Below are positions 16,801 to 25,259 of a stretch of 64,000 nucleotides of DNA, piece after piece; the first letter of the stretch is position 1; every line of letters begins with the position of its first letter. The position numbers were made by a program, and so were the translations under genes. Source of the DNA: Curtobacterium sp. VKM Ac-2922 (GTDB lineage Bacteria > Actinomycetota > Actinomycetes > Actinomycetales > Microbacteriaceae); contig NZ_JALGRO010000006.1 of assembly GCF_022815645.1 (NCBI RefSeq), positions 124,001-188,000 of the forward strand, in the 5' to 3' direction. The notes under the pieces were generated by a model, which saw nothing but the letters and a program-made list of their open reading frames with translations, ran no database searches and had not been told where the DNA came from.

Positions 16801-19405
16801 CGACAGCGTCGACTCCGACCAGGTGACGCTCCGCGCCACGGGCGCGGCCGCCGACCTGCTCGCACTGCTGCAGAGCGCGCCGGCGAGCGTCGACCTCGAC
16901 CAGGTCCAGCCGGCGCACCAGATCACCCGGACCCTGGCGTCCGGTGCGATGAGCCACGGCGCGCTCGTCGCCACCGCGCACGAGGCCGTCGCGCACGGCA
17001 CGAACATGGTCGGCGGCATGTCGAACAGCGGCGAGGGCGGCGAGCACCACTCGCGGTACGGCACGATCCGCGGCTCGCGCATCAAGCAGTTCGCCTCGGG
17101 CCGGTTCGGCATCTGGGCGGGCTACCTCGCCGACCCGATGCTGCAGGAGCTCGAGATCAAGATCGGCCAGGGTGCGAAGCCCGGCGAGGGCGGTCAGCTG
17201 CCCGCGCCGAAGGTCACGGTCGACATCGCCGCTGCCCGCGGTGGCACGCCCGGCGTCGAGCTCATCTCGCCGCCCCCGCACCACGACACGTACTCGATCG
17301 AGGACCTGGCGCAGCTCATCCACGACTGCAAGGCCGCCCGGGTCCGGGTGATCGTCAAGCTGGTGTCGTCCGAGGGCATCGGCACCATCGCGGTCGGTGT
17401 GGCGAAGGCCGGCGCCGACGTCATCAACGTCGCCGGCAACACCGGCGGCACCGGGGCCGCGGCCGTCACGAGCCTGAAGTACGCGGGGCGGTCGGCCGAG
17501 ATCGGGGTGGCCGAGGTGCACCAGGCCCTGGTGGCGAACGGCCTGCGGCAGAAGGTCACCCTGCGCTGCTCGGGCGCGCACCAGACCGGGTCGGACGTCG
17601 TCACGAGCGCGCTGCTCGGCGGCGACTCGTTCGAGTTCGGCACGACCGCGCTGATGATGCTCGGCTGCGTGATGGCGAAGAACTGCAACGTGAAGTGCCC
17701 GGCGGGCCTGACCACGAACGCCGAGGCGTTCGAGGGCGACCCCCGTGCGCTCGCGCAGTACCTGCTGAACATCGCGCACGACGTCCGGCAGATCCTGGCC
17801 CGGCTGGGGCTGCGGTCCCTGCGCGAGGCACGGGGCCGCACGGACCTGCTGCAGCTGCTCGACCACCCGGCGAGCGTGGGACGGCTCGACGTCCGGAACC
17901 TGCTCGCGCAGGTGCCCGAGAAGGTCGTGGTGGACCCGGAGTACCTCGAGAAGGACTACGCCACCGACGACGCCCTGATCGAGCAGGTCCGTGCGGCGCT
18001 GCTGGTACGGCACGAGCACAGCGTGACGATCGACGGCGTGCTGCTCGGCAACGCGGACAAGTCCGTCGGGGGCCAGCTCGGCATCGACCTCGAGCGGGTC
18101 CTGAACCACGAGCTCGGGGCCGCGGCCCTGGCCGACGCCCCCGCAGTGTCGACCGACGACCGCGGACGTCGGCGGCTCGTCGACGGTGCCGTGACGATCC
18201 GCACGAGCGGGTCCGCTGGGCAGTCCTACGGCGTCTTCACCAACGACGGCGTGACGCTCGAGCACACCGGCACCGCGAACGACGGCGTCGGCAAGAGCCA
18301 GAGCGGCGGCCGCATCGTCGTCCGCGCACCCGGTGGCGGCAGCACCGAGCGCGGCGGCAACGTCCTGGTCGGCAACTTCGCGCTGTTCGGCGCGACGGGC
18401 GGCCGCACGTTCGTGCAGGGCGAGGCCGGCGACCGGTTCGCCGTCCGGAACTCCGGCGCCACGGCGGTCGTCGAGGGCATCGGCGACTTCGGCTGCGAGT
18501 ACATGACCGGCGGTGCGGTGTTCAACCTGGGCGGCTTCGGCAAGGGCCTCGGCAACGGCATGTCCGGCGGCTTCCTGTACCAGTACGACCCGAGCGGCCA
18601 GGTCACCGACCGCGCCAGCACCGACTCGCTGCTGGTCTTCCCGGTCACCGACACCACCCTCGGTGCCTTCCACGAGGACGCGGCCCGGCTGCTCCTCGCG
18701 TGGCACCTCGAGGCGACCGGTTCACCCCTGGCCGAGCAGCTGCTGGCCGACTGGGCGACGACCCGCACGCACGTCTACGTCGGCATGCCCCGGGCGCTCC
18801 TGCTCACCCAGGACGCCGAGGCGATCACGGCGGCGAGCACACGCACCGAGCTGCTCGACGAGCTGGCGACCTCGACCGCGACGGACAAGCTCCGGGCGTT
18901 CAAGCTCGACTACCGCGACCGCCGCACCGTGCTGGGCGGCCGGGCCCCGGCACTCGGCAACCAGGGCGGGGACATGTTCTCGCTGCTGTCGTCGTACACG
19001 GTGCTCGGCGTCGCTCAGGACCTGGCGCTCGAGCGGGTACCCGGTGCGACGGACCCGGCCGACCCGCGCGTGGCCGAGGCCGTCAAGAACCTGGTGCTCA
19101 CCGAGGACTTCTTCGTCAAGCAGCGCGTGGTGAAGTACCTGCGCGGCACCCTCGAGCGGTTCAGCGACGACGAGCTGGCGACCCTGATCGCCGTCAAGCG
19201 ACTCGACGACCACAAGCGTGCGCTCACGCAGCGGAACAACCGCAGCATGGACGCGCCCGGCACCACCGGCTGGATCATGCACCAGAACGCGAAGAACGAC
19301 GGGCGCCTGCGCGCGGCCCGGTTCGACGAGCTGCTGGCGACCGCGGCCCTCGAGGACATCGCCCGGCGTGCCCCGCAGCCGCCGGTCGAGGCGGTGACCG
19401 CATGA
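13820..19405 (+). CDS. Glutamate synthase large subunit-like protein, extended
   Basis: An 1861-residue protein, some 300-350 residues longer than usual GltB (about 1500). Order: a type-2 glutamine amidotransferase whose catalytic cysteine is Cys18 in ESSDCGVGFI after a short propeptide; central region with NQESFRFMLDPM; FMN/glutamate-synthase barrel from about 1040 (MVGGMSNSGEGGEHHSRYGT, KPGEGGQLPAPKV); Fe-S motif CVMAKNCNVKC with Cys1283, 1289 and 1293; GXGXG beta-helix about 1450-1590; then a roughly 260-residue C-terminal extension. It should convert 2-oxoglutarate and glutamine to two glutamates. The ATGA overlap couples it to a diflavin reductase, not to GltD. Cysteine spacing is C-x5-C-x3-C, one residue shorter than classical. 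Canonical function is likely but unproven. Confidence 0.85.
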   Translation: MNPSPFGLYDPARESSDCGVGFITRLDGTASHDVIVKGDEALCSIPHRGGKSAEGVGDGAGVSIDLSVAFFSALTGETLRAGHFGVANCFVPSTDQASTDQASTDRATAIQTVTEAITDQGFEVLLVRDVPVDHTVARPEAEQYQLPIVQWVFRAPQDWTRAQVDAAANRALLAVESVAYAQAAAEHAEHAALYPLSLSARTQVLKGRLNSGEVIGYFTDLGDPRHAIRTLYFHTRFSTNTEPHPTMAQPFRLMAHNGELNTDRKNRLSDEALAQARTRSIVRPPGQSDSSRLDQTLQSRVFDDELEIVEAVVSLMPPAWENDHTLSDDVRAMLEYFSLYEEKNDGPAAVIFSDGDVVGARLDRLGLRPLRTVQTDEYLMVSSEAGQVTFADDQVVHRGRIEAGGMLVVDHRTGTLMRTDDVLAMLAARRDYGALLDAARVHLDDLPAPDYDRTTNTLGYDGDLSLQGRYVAYSLNQESFRFMLDPMLRNGSERISAMGYGNAINALSDTEGGMAKYFSQRFAQVTNPPLDSIREADGMSMRVALGAKPDGTGSTTRQLVVDSPILGHLDMVRLRDQTIVPLERFDMLYVPVLGDEQANADAMRAAVTALSDAVERLARTTGGIAVLSDREVSSTHAALPVILAVAAVNQRLIQTGLRLRVSVVAESGQLPSSHHVATALGFGAAAVYSLSARLRAEEQYPAAAAPAGELTETDAALKRFRKAAEKALAKTMGRVGLCTAESYIGGEFFEPNYLDTRDDLFATVFPHMDAPVGGVGFARIAQAATEWHERARSVQNDAQVPLLGLFKERSDGAGHSFGVASVRGFGGMTEERPTFERSGDPEALRLLTLGQLDDAFGITDAAYRNTGYDRLSDAEIDDFRITPGYRTFLQTTHDERSRRPSALRDVLALPADVTGIDEPADFARELGRFSLTGNTSVTVRGLLGSRPAGHPDDARTGGPARFRLQLTSTGTLGLERHRALADGLALLHPGQVDVDSVDSDQVTLRATGAAADLLALLQSAPASVDLDQVQPAHQITRTLASGAMSHGALVATAHEAVAHGTNMVGGMSNSGEGGEHHSRYGTIRGSRIKQFASGRFGIWAGYLADPMLQELEIKIGQGAKPGEGGQLPAPKVTVDIAAARGGTPGVELISPPPHHDTYSIEDLAQLIHDCKAARVRVIVKLVSSEGIGTIAVGVAKAGADVINVAGNTGGTGAAAVTSLKYAGRSAEIGVAEVHQALVANGLRQKVTLRCSGAHQTGSDVVTSALLGGDSFEFGTTALMMLGCVMAKNCNVKCPAGLTTNAEAFEGDPRALAQYLLNIAHDVRQILARLGLRSLREARGRTDLLQLLDHPASVGRLDVRNLLAQVPEKVVVDPEYLEKDYATDDALIEQVRAALLVRHEHSVTIDGVLLGNADKSVGGQLGIDLERVLNHELGAAALADAPAVSTDDRGRRRLVDGAVTIRTSGSAGQSYGVFTNDGVTLEHTGTANDGVGKSQSGGRIVVRAPGGGSTERGGNVLVGNFALFGATGGRTFVQGEAGDRFAVRNSGATAVVEGIGDFGCEYMTGGAVFNLGGFGKGLGNGMSGGFLYQYDPSGQVTDRASTDSLLVFPVTDTTLGAFHEDAARLLLAWHLEATGSPLAEQLLADWATTRTHVYVGMPRALLLTQDAEAITAASTRTELLDELATSTATDKLRAFKLDYRDRRTVLGGRAPALGNQGGDMFSLLSSYTVLGVAQDLALERVPGATDPADPRVAEAVKNLVLTEDFFVKQRVVKYLRGTLERFSDDELATLIAVKRLDDHKRALTQRNNRSMDAPGTTGWIMHQNAKNDGRLRAARFDELLATAALEDIARRAPQPPVEAVTA

Positions 19406-21213
19406 GCGTCCTGCCCCCGACCGGGTCGCTGATCCCGGTCGACGCTCCGTTCTCCGCAGCGCAGGAGTCCTGGCTCGCCGGGTTCATCGCGGGCATCGCC
19501 GCCGCCGGCACGAAGACCGCCGCGCCCGCGCCGACCACGACGATCGACGTGCTGTTCGGCACCCAGACCGGCACCGCCGAGTCCCTGGCCGACCAGCTCG
19601 TCGCCGGGGCGGTCGCACGCGGTCTGGGCGGCCGCGCCACCGCGCTCGACGACGTCTCCCCCGACCAGCTGGAGACGATGTCGCACGTGCTCGTCGTCAC
19701 CTCGACGTACGGCGAGGGCGAGATGCCCGACAACGCCGGCCTGTTCTGGGACGCGATCCAGGCCAGCACGGTGCCGCGGCTCGAGGGCCTGCAGTACGCG
19801 GTGCTCGGTCTCGGCGACACCAGCTACGACGAGTTCTGCCAGGCCGGCAAGCTCCTCGACACCCGCTTCGAGCAGCTCGGCGCCACGCGGGTGCACGAAC
19901 GGGTCGACTGCGACGTCGACTTCGAGGACCCGGCCGCGCTCTGGACGGCCGCGGTGCTCGACCGCATCGCCGCGGAGACCGGCGCGACCGCACCAGCCGG
20001 CGCGACCGCACCGGCCGGTGATGGCGCCCCCGGCGGCACCGCGACCACGCGAGCGACCGCAGCCGGCGGGGCGGGGACGACCCGGGCCTCCCGTCCGGGT
20101 TCGGAGTGGACCAAGCGCAACCCGTACCCGGCGCGACTGGTCGAGAACCGGCTGCTCTCCGACCCGCGCAGCGCGAAGGAGATCCGGCACTACGAGTTCG
20201 ACCTGGGCGACAGCGGCATCACCTACGCCGCCGGGGACGCCCTGGCCGTGGTGCCGCGGAACGACGACGCACTGGTCGGCGAACTCCTGACGCACCTCGG
20301 CGCGACCGGCGACGAGGTGTTCGACGGCCGGACGGTCCGCGACCTGCTGCGTGACGACCGCGAGGTCCGCACGCCGTCGAAGGACCTGATCGCCGACCTG
20401 GTGCAGCGTGCGCCGTCGAGCGAGCTGGCCGCCGTCGTCGCGCACGGCGACAAGCACGAGCTCGACCGGTGGCTGTGGGGGCGGGACGTCCTGGACCTGC
20501 TGCGCGACGCCGGGCCGAACGCACCGGGACTCGACGCGCTGCTGCCGTTCCTGCGTCCGCTGCAGGCCCGGCAGTACTCGATCTCGTCCAGCCCGCTCGC
20601 GCACCCTGGCCGCGTGCACCTGACCATCGCGTCGGTGCGGTACGGCGACGTCGCCCGGCGGCACTCCGGCGTCGCCTCAACGCACCTGGCTGACCGGGTG
20701 GCGGTCGGCGACCAGGTGGGCGTGTACCTGCAGCCGAACGCCGCGTTCAGCGTCCCCGCGGACGACGACGCCCCGCTGGTGATGGTCGGTCCGGGCACGG
20801 GCATCGCCCCGTTCCGCGGGTTCCTGCACGAGCGCGCGGCACGTGGCGCGACCGGGCGCAACTGGCTGTTCTTCGGCGACCAGCACCGCGACACCGACTT
20901 CGTCTACCGCGACGAGCTCACGGCGCTGCAGGAGTCCGGCGTGCTGTCGCGACTGGACCTGGCGTTCTCACGCGACCAGGCCGAGAAGGTCTACGTGCAG
21001 ACGCGGATGCGCGAGCAGTCCCGCGAGCTCTACGCGTGGCTGGAGGACGGTGCGACGTTCACCGTGTGCGGCGACGCGTCGCGGATGGCGAAGGACGTCG
21101 AGGCGACCCTGCTGCAGGTGATCGCCGAGCAGCGCGGCAACGGGGACGACGACGCGGCGGAGTACCTGGCCGACCTGCGCCGCGCGAAACGGTACGTGCG
21201 CGACGTCTACTGA
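19402..21213 (+). CDS. CysJ/CPR-like diflavin reductase
   Basis: A 603-residue NADPH diflavin reductase. A flavodoxin domain (residues about 48-195) has LFGTQTGTAESLADQL and TSTYGEGEMPDNAGLF for FMN. After an Ala/Thr/Gly linker comes an FAD domain with RQYSISSSP. The NADPH domain shows VGPGTGIAPFRGFLHER and FTVCGDASRMAKDVE, and the end RAKRYVRDVY is typical of CysJ and P450 reductases. The start overlaps the gltB-like stop by 4 bp, and no sulfite reductase hemoprotein is nearby. It therefore probably passes NADPH electrons to the glutamate synthase Fe-S/FMN centres. It could instead be a general reductase for sulfite reductase or a P450 encoded elsewhere. Confidence 0.88.
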   Translation: MSVLPPTGSLIPVDAPFSAAQESWLAGFIAGIAAAGTKTAAPAPTTTIDVLFGTQTGTAESLADQLVAGAVARGLGGRATALDDVSPDQLETMSHVLVVTSTYGEGEMPDNAGLFWDAIQASTVPRLEGLQYAVLGLGDTSYDEFCQAGKLLDTRFEQLGATRVHERVDCDVDFEDPAALWTAAVLDRIAAETGATAPAGATAPAGDGAPGGTATTRATAAGGAGTTRASRPGSEWTKRNPYPARLVENRLLSDPRSAKEIRHYEFDLGDSGITYAAGDALAVVPRNDDALVGELLTHLGATGDEVFDGRTVRDLLRDDREVRTPSKDLIADLVQRAPSSELAAVVAHGDKHELDRWLWGRDVLDLLRDAGPNAPGLDALLPFLRPLQARQYSISSSPLAHPGRVHLTIASVRYGDVARRHSGVASTHLADRVAVGDQVGVYLQPNAAFSVPADDDAPLVMVGPGTGIAPFRGFLHERAARGATGRNWLFFGDQHRDTDFVYRDELTALQESGVLSRLDLAFSRDQAEKVYVQTRMREQSRELYAWLEDGATFTVCGDASRMAKDVEATLLQVIAEQRGNGDDDAAEYLADLRRAKRYVRDVY

Positions 21214-21233
21214 CGACGGCGGCGGCCAGCGAA

Positions 21234-21303
21234 CGAGTGGGGTGGTCGCCGCCCCACCGTGTGGAACCCGAATCCTCGGGCGGGGCGGCGACCTGACCAC
21301 TCG
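21234..21303 (+). terminator. Long two-part hairpin after the diflavin reductase gene
   Basis: GGTCGCCGCCCC (21244-21255) pairs with GGGGCGGCGACC (21282-21293), and outside it CGAGTGG (21234-21240) pairs with CCACTCG (21297-21303), separated by a 3x3 internal loop. It lies 21 bases after the stop codon, so it most likely ends the gltB-diflavin transcript. Confidence 0.6.
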
Positions 21304-21449
21304 AGTCCGTGAGAATCCCCTGATCCGGGATTCCCGTGTCCGTGCGGCGCCCTGAGCCGGGAACGGAGCCGTACTTCGGAGTGGTCCTCACGAATGTACG
21401 CGATGTGCGTCGATGATGACCACCCGTTGACGCGGGATGGATCGCAGTG

Positions 21450-21848
21450 CTAAGCGTCGTGGTGCCGGGCGTCGTCGCCCTCGTGCAGGTCGTCGGTGCT
21501 GCCCGGCGCCACGGCCCGCGACCACGGGGAGTCCTCGCCCACGCTCGTGTCCGACGGTTCGGCGGTCAGCACCAGGCCCGATCCGGACGCTGCCGAGGCG
21601 TAGAGCTCCTCGAGCCAGGACCGGTTGATCGACGGCGTGCGGCTGCCGGCGAACTTGAAGTGCAGGCTGACGTCCGGGTGCAGCCAGATGGTCGACCGGC
21701 CGTCGCCGTGCAGGGCGTCGTCCTTCCACGAGAACACGAACCGGTGGTCGCGGCGCAGCATGTTCACGATCACGATCTGCAGGTGCGTGAGCGCACGGTC
21801 GTCGATGTGCAGGTCGAGCGGTCGTCCGGCGTAGATGAGCTGACCCAT
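21450..21848 (-). CDS. DUF7882-type small protein
   Basis: A 132-residue protein starting MGQLIYAGRPLDLHIDDRAL, then HLQIVIVNMLRRDHRFVFSW, the pattern of a family very common in Microbacteriaceae and sometimes mislabelled as ATP-dependent DNA ligase. The first 100 residues are the conserved domain; the C-terminal 35 are acidic, His-rich and probably disordered (DDLHEGDDARHHDA). No function is known. It lies 90 bp downstream of mvaS on the same strand, beyond a likely terminator, so it need not belong to the mevalonate operon. Confidence 0.75.
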   Translation of the reverse strand: MGQLIYAGRPLDLHIDDRALTHLQIVIVNMLRRDHRFVFSWKDDALHGDGRSTIWLHPDVSLHFKFAGSRTPSINRSWLEELYASAASGSGLVLTAEPSDTSVGEDSPWSRAVAPGSTDDLHEGDDARHHDA

Positions 21849-21871
21849 GGGTCTGTCTACTCCCTCAGGAC

Positions 21872-21893
21872 GGACGCGGGCGGGGCCGCGTCC
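21872..21893 (-). terminator. Probable terminator of the mevalonate operon
   Basis: GGACGCGG (21872-21879) pairs with CCGCGTCC (21886-21893) around a 6-nt loop, 45 bases past the mvaS stop in the direction of transcription. Confidence 0.5.
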
Positions 21894-21938
21894 GCGTCCG
21901 CATCTGACTGGAGGCCCGACCTGCGTCCGTCCCGCGCG

Positions 21939-23102
21939 TCACGCCTGGTGCGCGGTCGCCTCGTAGTGCCGGGCGCCGCCCAGCACACCGGAGAACCGGA
22001 ACGGGGCCGCCGTCACGCGCGGACGCTCGGTGTCCTCGCTCGTCGCCGCACCCGCGGCGTGCAGCGCGCGGTACTCGGCCACGGACAGCCGCACCCGGGC
22101 GTCGAGGTCGGCACGCACCGCGCCGACACGACGGTGCCGCTGGTACTCCGGCCGGACGACCCCGGTGACCAGCTCACCGACGCTGCCCGAGCCGTAGCTG
22201 AACATGCCGATCCGCTTGCCGGCCAGGTCGTCGTCCAGGTCGAGCACCGCGGCGAGCGCGATCCAGAGCGAGGCCGTGTACGTGTTGCCGAACTGCCGGT
22301 TGTAGGTGAAGCCCGTGCGCAGCTCGGACTCGTCGAACTCCGCGCCGACGTGCTGCGTGAGCTTCCGGTGGGCCTTGAGCGCCATCTTCGTGAAGGGCTG
22401 GTGGTGCACGAAGCGGTCGATCGTGTCGAACGCCGGGCCGCCCTGCGACGCCAGGTCGTCCCACGCGCCGATGAACGCGTCGACGTACGCGCTGACCGAC
22501 AGCCGGCCGTCGACCAGTGCGGTGGAGCGGTCGTTCGGCCGCCAGAAGTCGTCGACGTCCGCCGTGAACAGTCCGGCGACGGGCTCGATCTCGATCAGGT
22601 CGGGGTCGGCGCTCACCAGGATGGCCACCGCGCCGGCGCCCTGCGTGGGCTCGGCCGCGGTGTCCACGTCGTACCGGGCGACGTCGGCCGCGATGACGAG
22701 CACCCGCTCGCGGGGGTCGCGCGCGACGATGCCGAGTGCGAGCTGCAGTGCCGCGGTGCCGCCGTAGCAGGCCTGCTTCAGCTCGACCGTGCGGACGTTC
22801 TGCGGCAGGCCGAGCAGCCCGTGGACGAACACACCGGCGGCCTTGGACTGGTCGATGCCGGACTCGGTCGCGAACAGGATCGTGCGGATCCCCTGGGCCC
22901 CGTGGCGGTCGATGACCTGCTTGGCCGCGGCGGCGCCCATCGTGACGATGTCCTCGTCCGGCGCGGGCACGCTGAACGCGTCCTGTCCGATGCCGATGTG
23001 GTACTTCGCGGGGTCGACCCCGAGCTGCACCGCCAGGTCGTCGAGCTCGAGCACGTGGTGCCCGGTCGCGATCGCGATGTCGTGGATGCCGATGGTGGTC
23101 AT
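21939..23102 (-). CDS. mvaS: Hydroxymethylglutaryl-CoA synthase
   Basis: A 387-residue thiolase-fold enzyme that condenses acetyl-CoA with acetoacetyl-CoA to HMG-CoA, an early step of the mevalonate route. Catalytic residues are visible: Glu in LFATESGIDQSKA, the acyl-accepting Cys in ELKQACYGGTAAL (about residue 111), and His in FVHHQPFTKMALK. It starts by an ATGA overlap with mvaA and is the last gene of the operon. Length and motifs are normal for bacterial MvaS. Supplies HMG-CoA directly to its neighbour MvaA. Confidence 0.95.
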   Translation of the reverse strand: MTTIGIHDIAIATGHHVLELDDLAVQLGVDPAKYHIGIGQDAFSVPAPDEDIVTMGAAAAKQVIDRHGAQGIRTILFATESGIDQSKAAGVFVHGLLGLPQNVRTVELKQACYGGTAALQLALGIVARDPRERVLVIAADVARYDVDTAAEPTQGAGAVAILVSADPDLIEIEPVAGLFTADVDDFWRPNDRSTALVDGRLSVSAYVDAFIGAWDDLASQGGPAFDTIDRFVHHQPFTKMALKAHRKLTQHVGAEFDESELRTGFTYNRQFGNTYTASLWIALAAVLDLDDDLAGKRIGMFSYGSGSVGELVTGVVRPEYQRHRRVGAVRADLDARVRLSVAEYRALHAAGAATSEDTERPRVTAAPFRFSGVLGGARHYEATAHQA

Positions 23103-24184
23103 GCTGTGTCGCCGTCCTTCTTCCCGCCGCGTTCCATCGCGACGTGTGCCGCCATGAGTTCGCCGGGGTTCGTCTGCGCGGCGAGCAGGGAGAGCTCACC
23201 GCAGAGCACCGTCGCCGCGCAGAGTCCTGCGAGTCGACGGGCGTTCTGTCCGGGTTCACGCTCCTGTCGGCAGCCCAGGCGCGTCAGTGCGTCTTCGACC
23301 ACGGGCAGGTCGTTGCCCTTGCCGTTGCCGACCGTCCCCACGATCAGGTGTGGGAGCGAGCACGAGAAGTACAGGTCGTCACCGCGGGCCTCGGCGAACG
23401 TGATGCCCTGGGAGCCCTCGACGATGTTCGCTGCGTCCTGCCCGGTCGCCAGGTAGAAGCCCAGCAGCATGTTGGCGTAGTGCGCGTTCGCGGAGCGCAG
23501 GGCCCCCGCGATGGTCGACCCGACCAGGTTCTTGGCGGTGTTCAGGTCGACGATGCGCTGGGTCGAGGACTTCAGGAACCGCTCGACGACCGCCCCGGGC
23601 AGGACGATCTCGGCGATGGTGTTCCGGCCGCGCCCGCGGATCCCGTTGACCGCCGTGGCCTTCTTGTCGGAGCAGAAGTTGCCCGAGATCGACACGTAGG
23701 ACAGCTCGGGGTGCCAGCCCAGGATCGTCGGCAGCAGCGTGTCCGCAGCCTGCGTGACCATGTTGTGGCCCGAGGCGTCGCCCGTGGTGAACGCGAACCG
23801 CAGGAACAGCAGGTCCCCGACGATCTCCGGGTGCACCTCGATGAGCTTCGCGAAGCGGCTCTGTCCCACGACGACCGCTTCGAGCTCGGCCTGGCGTGCC
23901 AGGATCTGCCCGGCGGCGATGTGGGCTGCGGCGGCGCTGTCGGCACGGACCACGACCGAACGGGTCATGCGCTCGTCGACGACGGTCGCGACGATGCCTC
24001 CCTCGACCATGCGGGAGATCCGGGCGCCGCGGCCGACGGACGGCCACAGCGGCGACTCGTACGTCGCCAGCGGTACGGCGTGCTCGCCCTGCACCGCGTT
24101 GCCGCTGACCCGAAGCGGACCGACCCAGCGTGTGGGGATGGGCGTCTGGGTGATCGTCTTGTCGACGGTCGTCGTGTCAGTCAT
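23099..24184 (-). CDS. mvaA: Hydroxymethylglutaryl-CoA reductase
   Basis: A 361-residue HMG-CoA reductase of the NADPH-dependent class I type. It shows TGDASGHNMVTQA (cofactor site), ISGNFCSDKKATAVN with the catalytic lysine, and CGELSLLAAQTNPGELMAAH, where the last His occupies the catalytic histidine position. It reduces HMG-CoA to mevalonate. ATG 24184 overlaps the pmk stop by 8 bp and its own stop overlaps mvaS by 4 bp. In some actinobacterial mevalonate clusters a type 2 isopentenyl diphosphate isomerase sits between pmk and this gene; here it is absent. Confidence 0.95.
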   Translation of the reverse strand: MTDTTTVDKTITQTPIPTRWVGPLRVSGNAVQGEHAVPLATYESPLWPSVGRGARISRMVEGGIVATVVDERMTRSVVVRADSAAAAHIAAGQILARQAELEAVVVGQSRFAKLIEVHPEIVGDLLFLRFAFTTGDASGHNMVTQAADTLLPTILGWHPELSYVSISGNFCSDKKATAVNGIRGRGRNTIAEIVLPGAVVERFLKSSTQRIVDLNTAKNLVGSTIAGALRSANAHYANMLLGFYLATGQDAANIVEGSQGITFAEARGDDLYFSCSLPHLIVGTVGNGKGNDLPVVEDALTRLGCRQEREPGQNARRLAGLCAATVLCGELSLLAAQTNPGELMAAHVAMERGGKKDGDTA

Positions 24185-25259
24185 CGAGCGGCCCTTCCGG
24201 GGGTTGGACGGCGACCGAGAGGTGCCGGATGTCGTGCGCCTCCCACTCGCGGAAGATGCCGGCCGGGTCGAGGTCGGCCGGCACGAGGGCGATGCCGCAG
24301 TCGCCGCCGCCGGCGCCGGACGGCTTGGCCGCCCCGCCGGAGCGCTCGACGACGTCGCACAGGGTGGTCAGGCGGTCGGTCTCGATCCGCGAGCCGACGG
24401 AGTCGCCGAGTCGCTGCATGAGCACGCGGGCACGGCGGAGCGCGTCGAGCGTCTGCTCGGCGTCGCCGGTCTGCAAACCCGTGGTCAGGTCGTCGACACA
24501 GGCACGGCTGTCGTCGAGGAACGTCCCGTACCCGCCGTTGCGGTTCCGACGCACGGCACCGACCAGCTTGGTGGTCGACGCCGGCGAACCGGTCCACCCG
24601 ACCAGCAGCCGCAGGTCGGTCGGCGCGGGCAGGCGCTCGACGTCGAAGCCGGTCCAGACATCGGTGTCGTGCAGGACCTCCGACACCGGGCGGTCGCCGA
24701 GTTCACGGACGAGTCGTTCGCGGTCCGGGGCGCTGTAGCGCAGCCAGCCGCCGAACGTACTCGCCGCCAGGTCACCGCCGGACGCCCGGGGGTCGACCCG
24801 CACGGTGGCCAGCAGGGCGACCTGGAAGCGCTGCCGCTGCGTCAGGCCGAGCCCGTAGAAGCGGTCGAGGGCGCCGACGGTGGCGACCGTGACGGCCGCC
24901 GATGACCCCAGGCCGAACTTCCGGCCGCTGGCGTCGTCGAGCTGGCTCGCGATCCGCAGGTCGTGGAAGCGCGGCTCGATCCCCAGCTCGGCGCGGAGTT
25001 TCTCGACCAGGTCGATGGTCGCCATGACGTAGTCGTACGGGTGACGCTCGCGGTCGAGCGCCAGGCCGTCCACGGCGCGGGTCCAGGTCAGCGGCAGGTG
25101 GCCGTACTCCTCCGAGTGCACGCTGCCGGCACCGTGACCCTCGGAGACGCGGGCCGTGATGGCGCGGTCGAGGGCGATGAGCACCGACGGCTGGCCGGGT
25201 TCGACGACGGCGTACTCCCCGGCGACGAACAGCTTGCCGTGGGCGCGGAACTCGATCAC
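24177..25259 (-). CDS. Phosphomevalonate kinase
   Basis: A 360-residue GHMP kinase. It begins IEFRAHGKLFVAGEYAVVEP, has the ATP-binding glycine-rich loop KFGLGSSAAVTVA near residues 117-129, and a C-terminal KPSGAGGGDCGIAL motif 3. It phosphorylates 5-phosphomevalonate to the diphosphate. GTG 25259 overlaps the mvaD stop by 4 bp (GTGA). Position third in the operon matches the order of the Streptomyces CL190 mevalonate cluster. Upstream in-frame sequence overlaps mvaD and is not coding. Confidence 0.92.
   Translation of the reverse strand: MIEFRAHGKLFVAGEYAVVEPGQPSVLIALDRAITARVSEGHGAGSVHSEEYGHLPLTWTRAVDGLALDRERHPYDYVMATIDLVEKLRAELGIEPRFHDLRIASQLDDASGRKFGLGSSAAVTVATVGALDRFYGLGLTQRQRFQVALLATVRVDPRASGGDLAASTFGGWLRYSAPDRERLVRELGDRPVSEVLHDTDVWTGFDVERLPAPTDLRLLVGWTGSPASTTKLVGAVRRNRNGGYGTFLDDSRACVDDLTTGLQTGDAEQTLDALRRARVLMQRLGDSVGSRIETDRLTTLCDVVERSGGAAKPSGAGGGDCGIALVPADLDPAGIFREWEAHDIRHLSVAVQPPEGPLDD

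Noticed and set aside
15794-18706. 970-codon minus-strand open frame inside the gltB-like gene
   Set aside because: Antisense shadow: no domain, extreme His/Arg/Asp bias, and fully covered by the conserved glutamate synthase sequence.
19402-21213. Sulfite reductase flavoprotein (cysJ) as a firm name
   Set aside because: Domain order matches, but no cysI or other assimilatory sulfate gene is adjacent and the gene is coupled to a glutamate synthase.
21450-21848. ATP-dependent DNA ligase
   Set aside because: Database names for this family say so, but there is no KxDG nucleotidyltransferase motif and the protein is only 132 residues.
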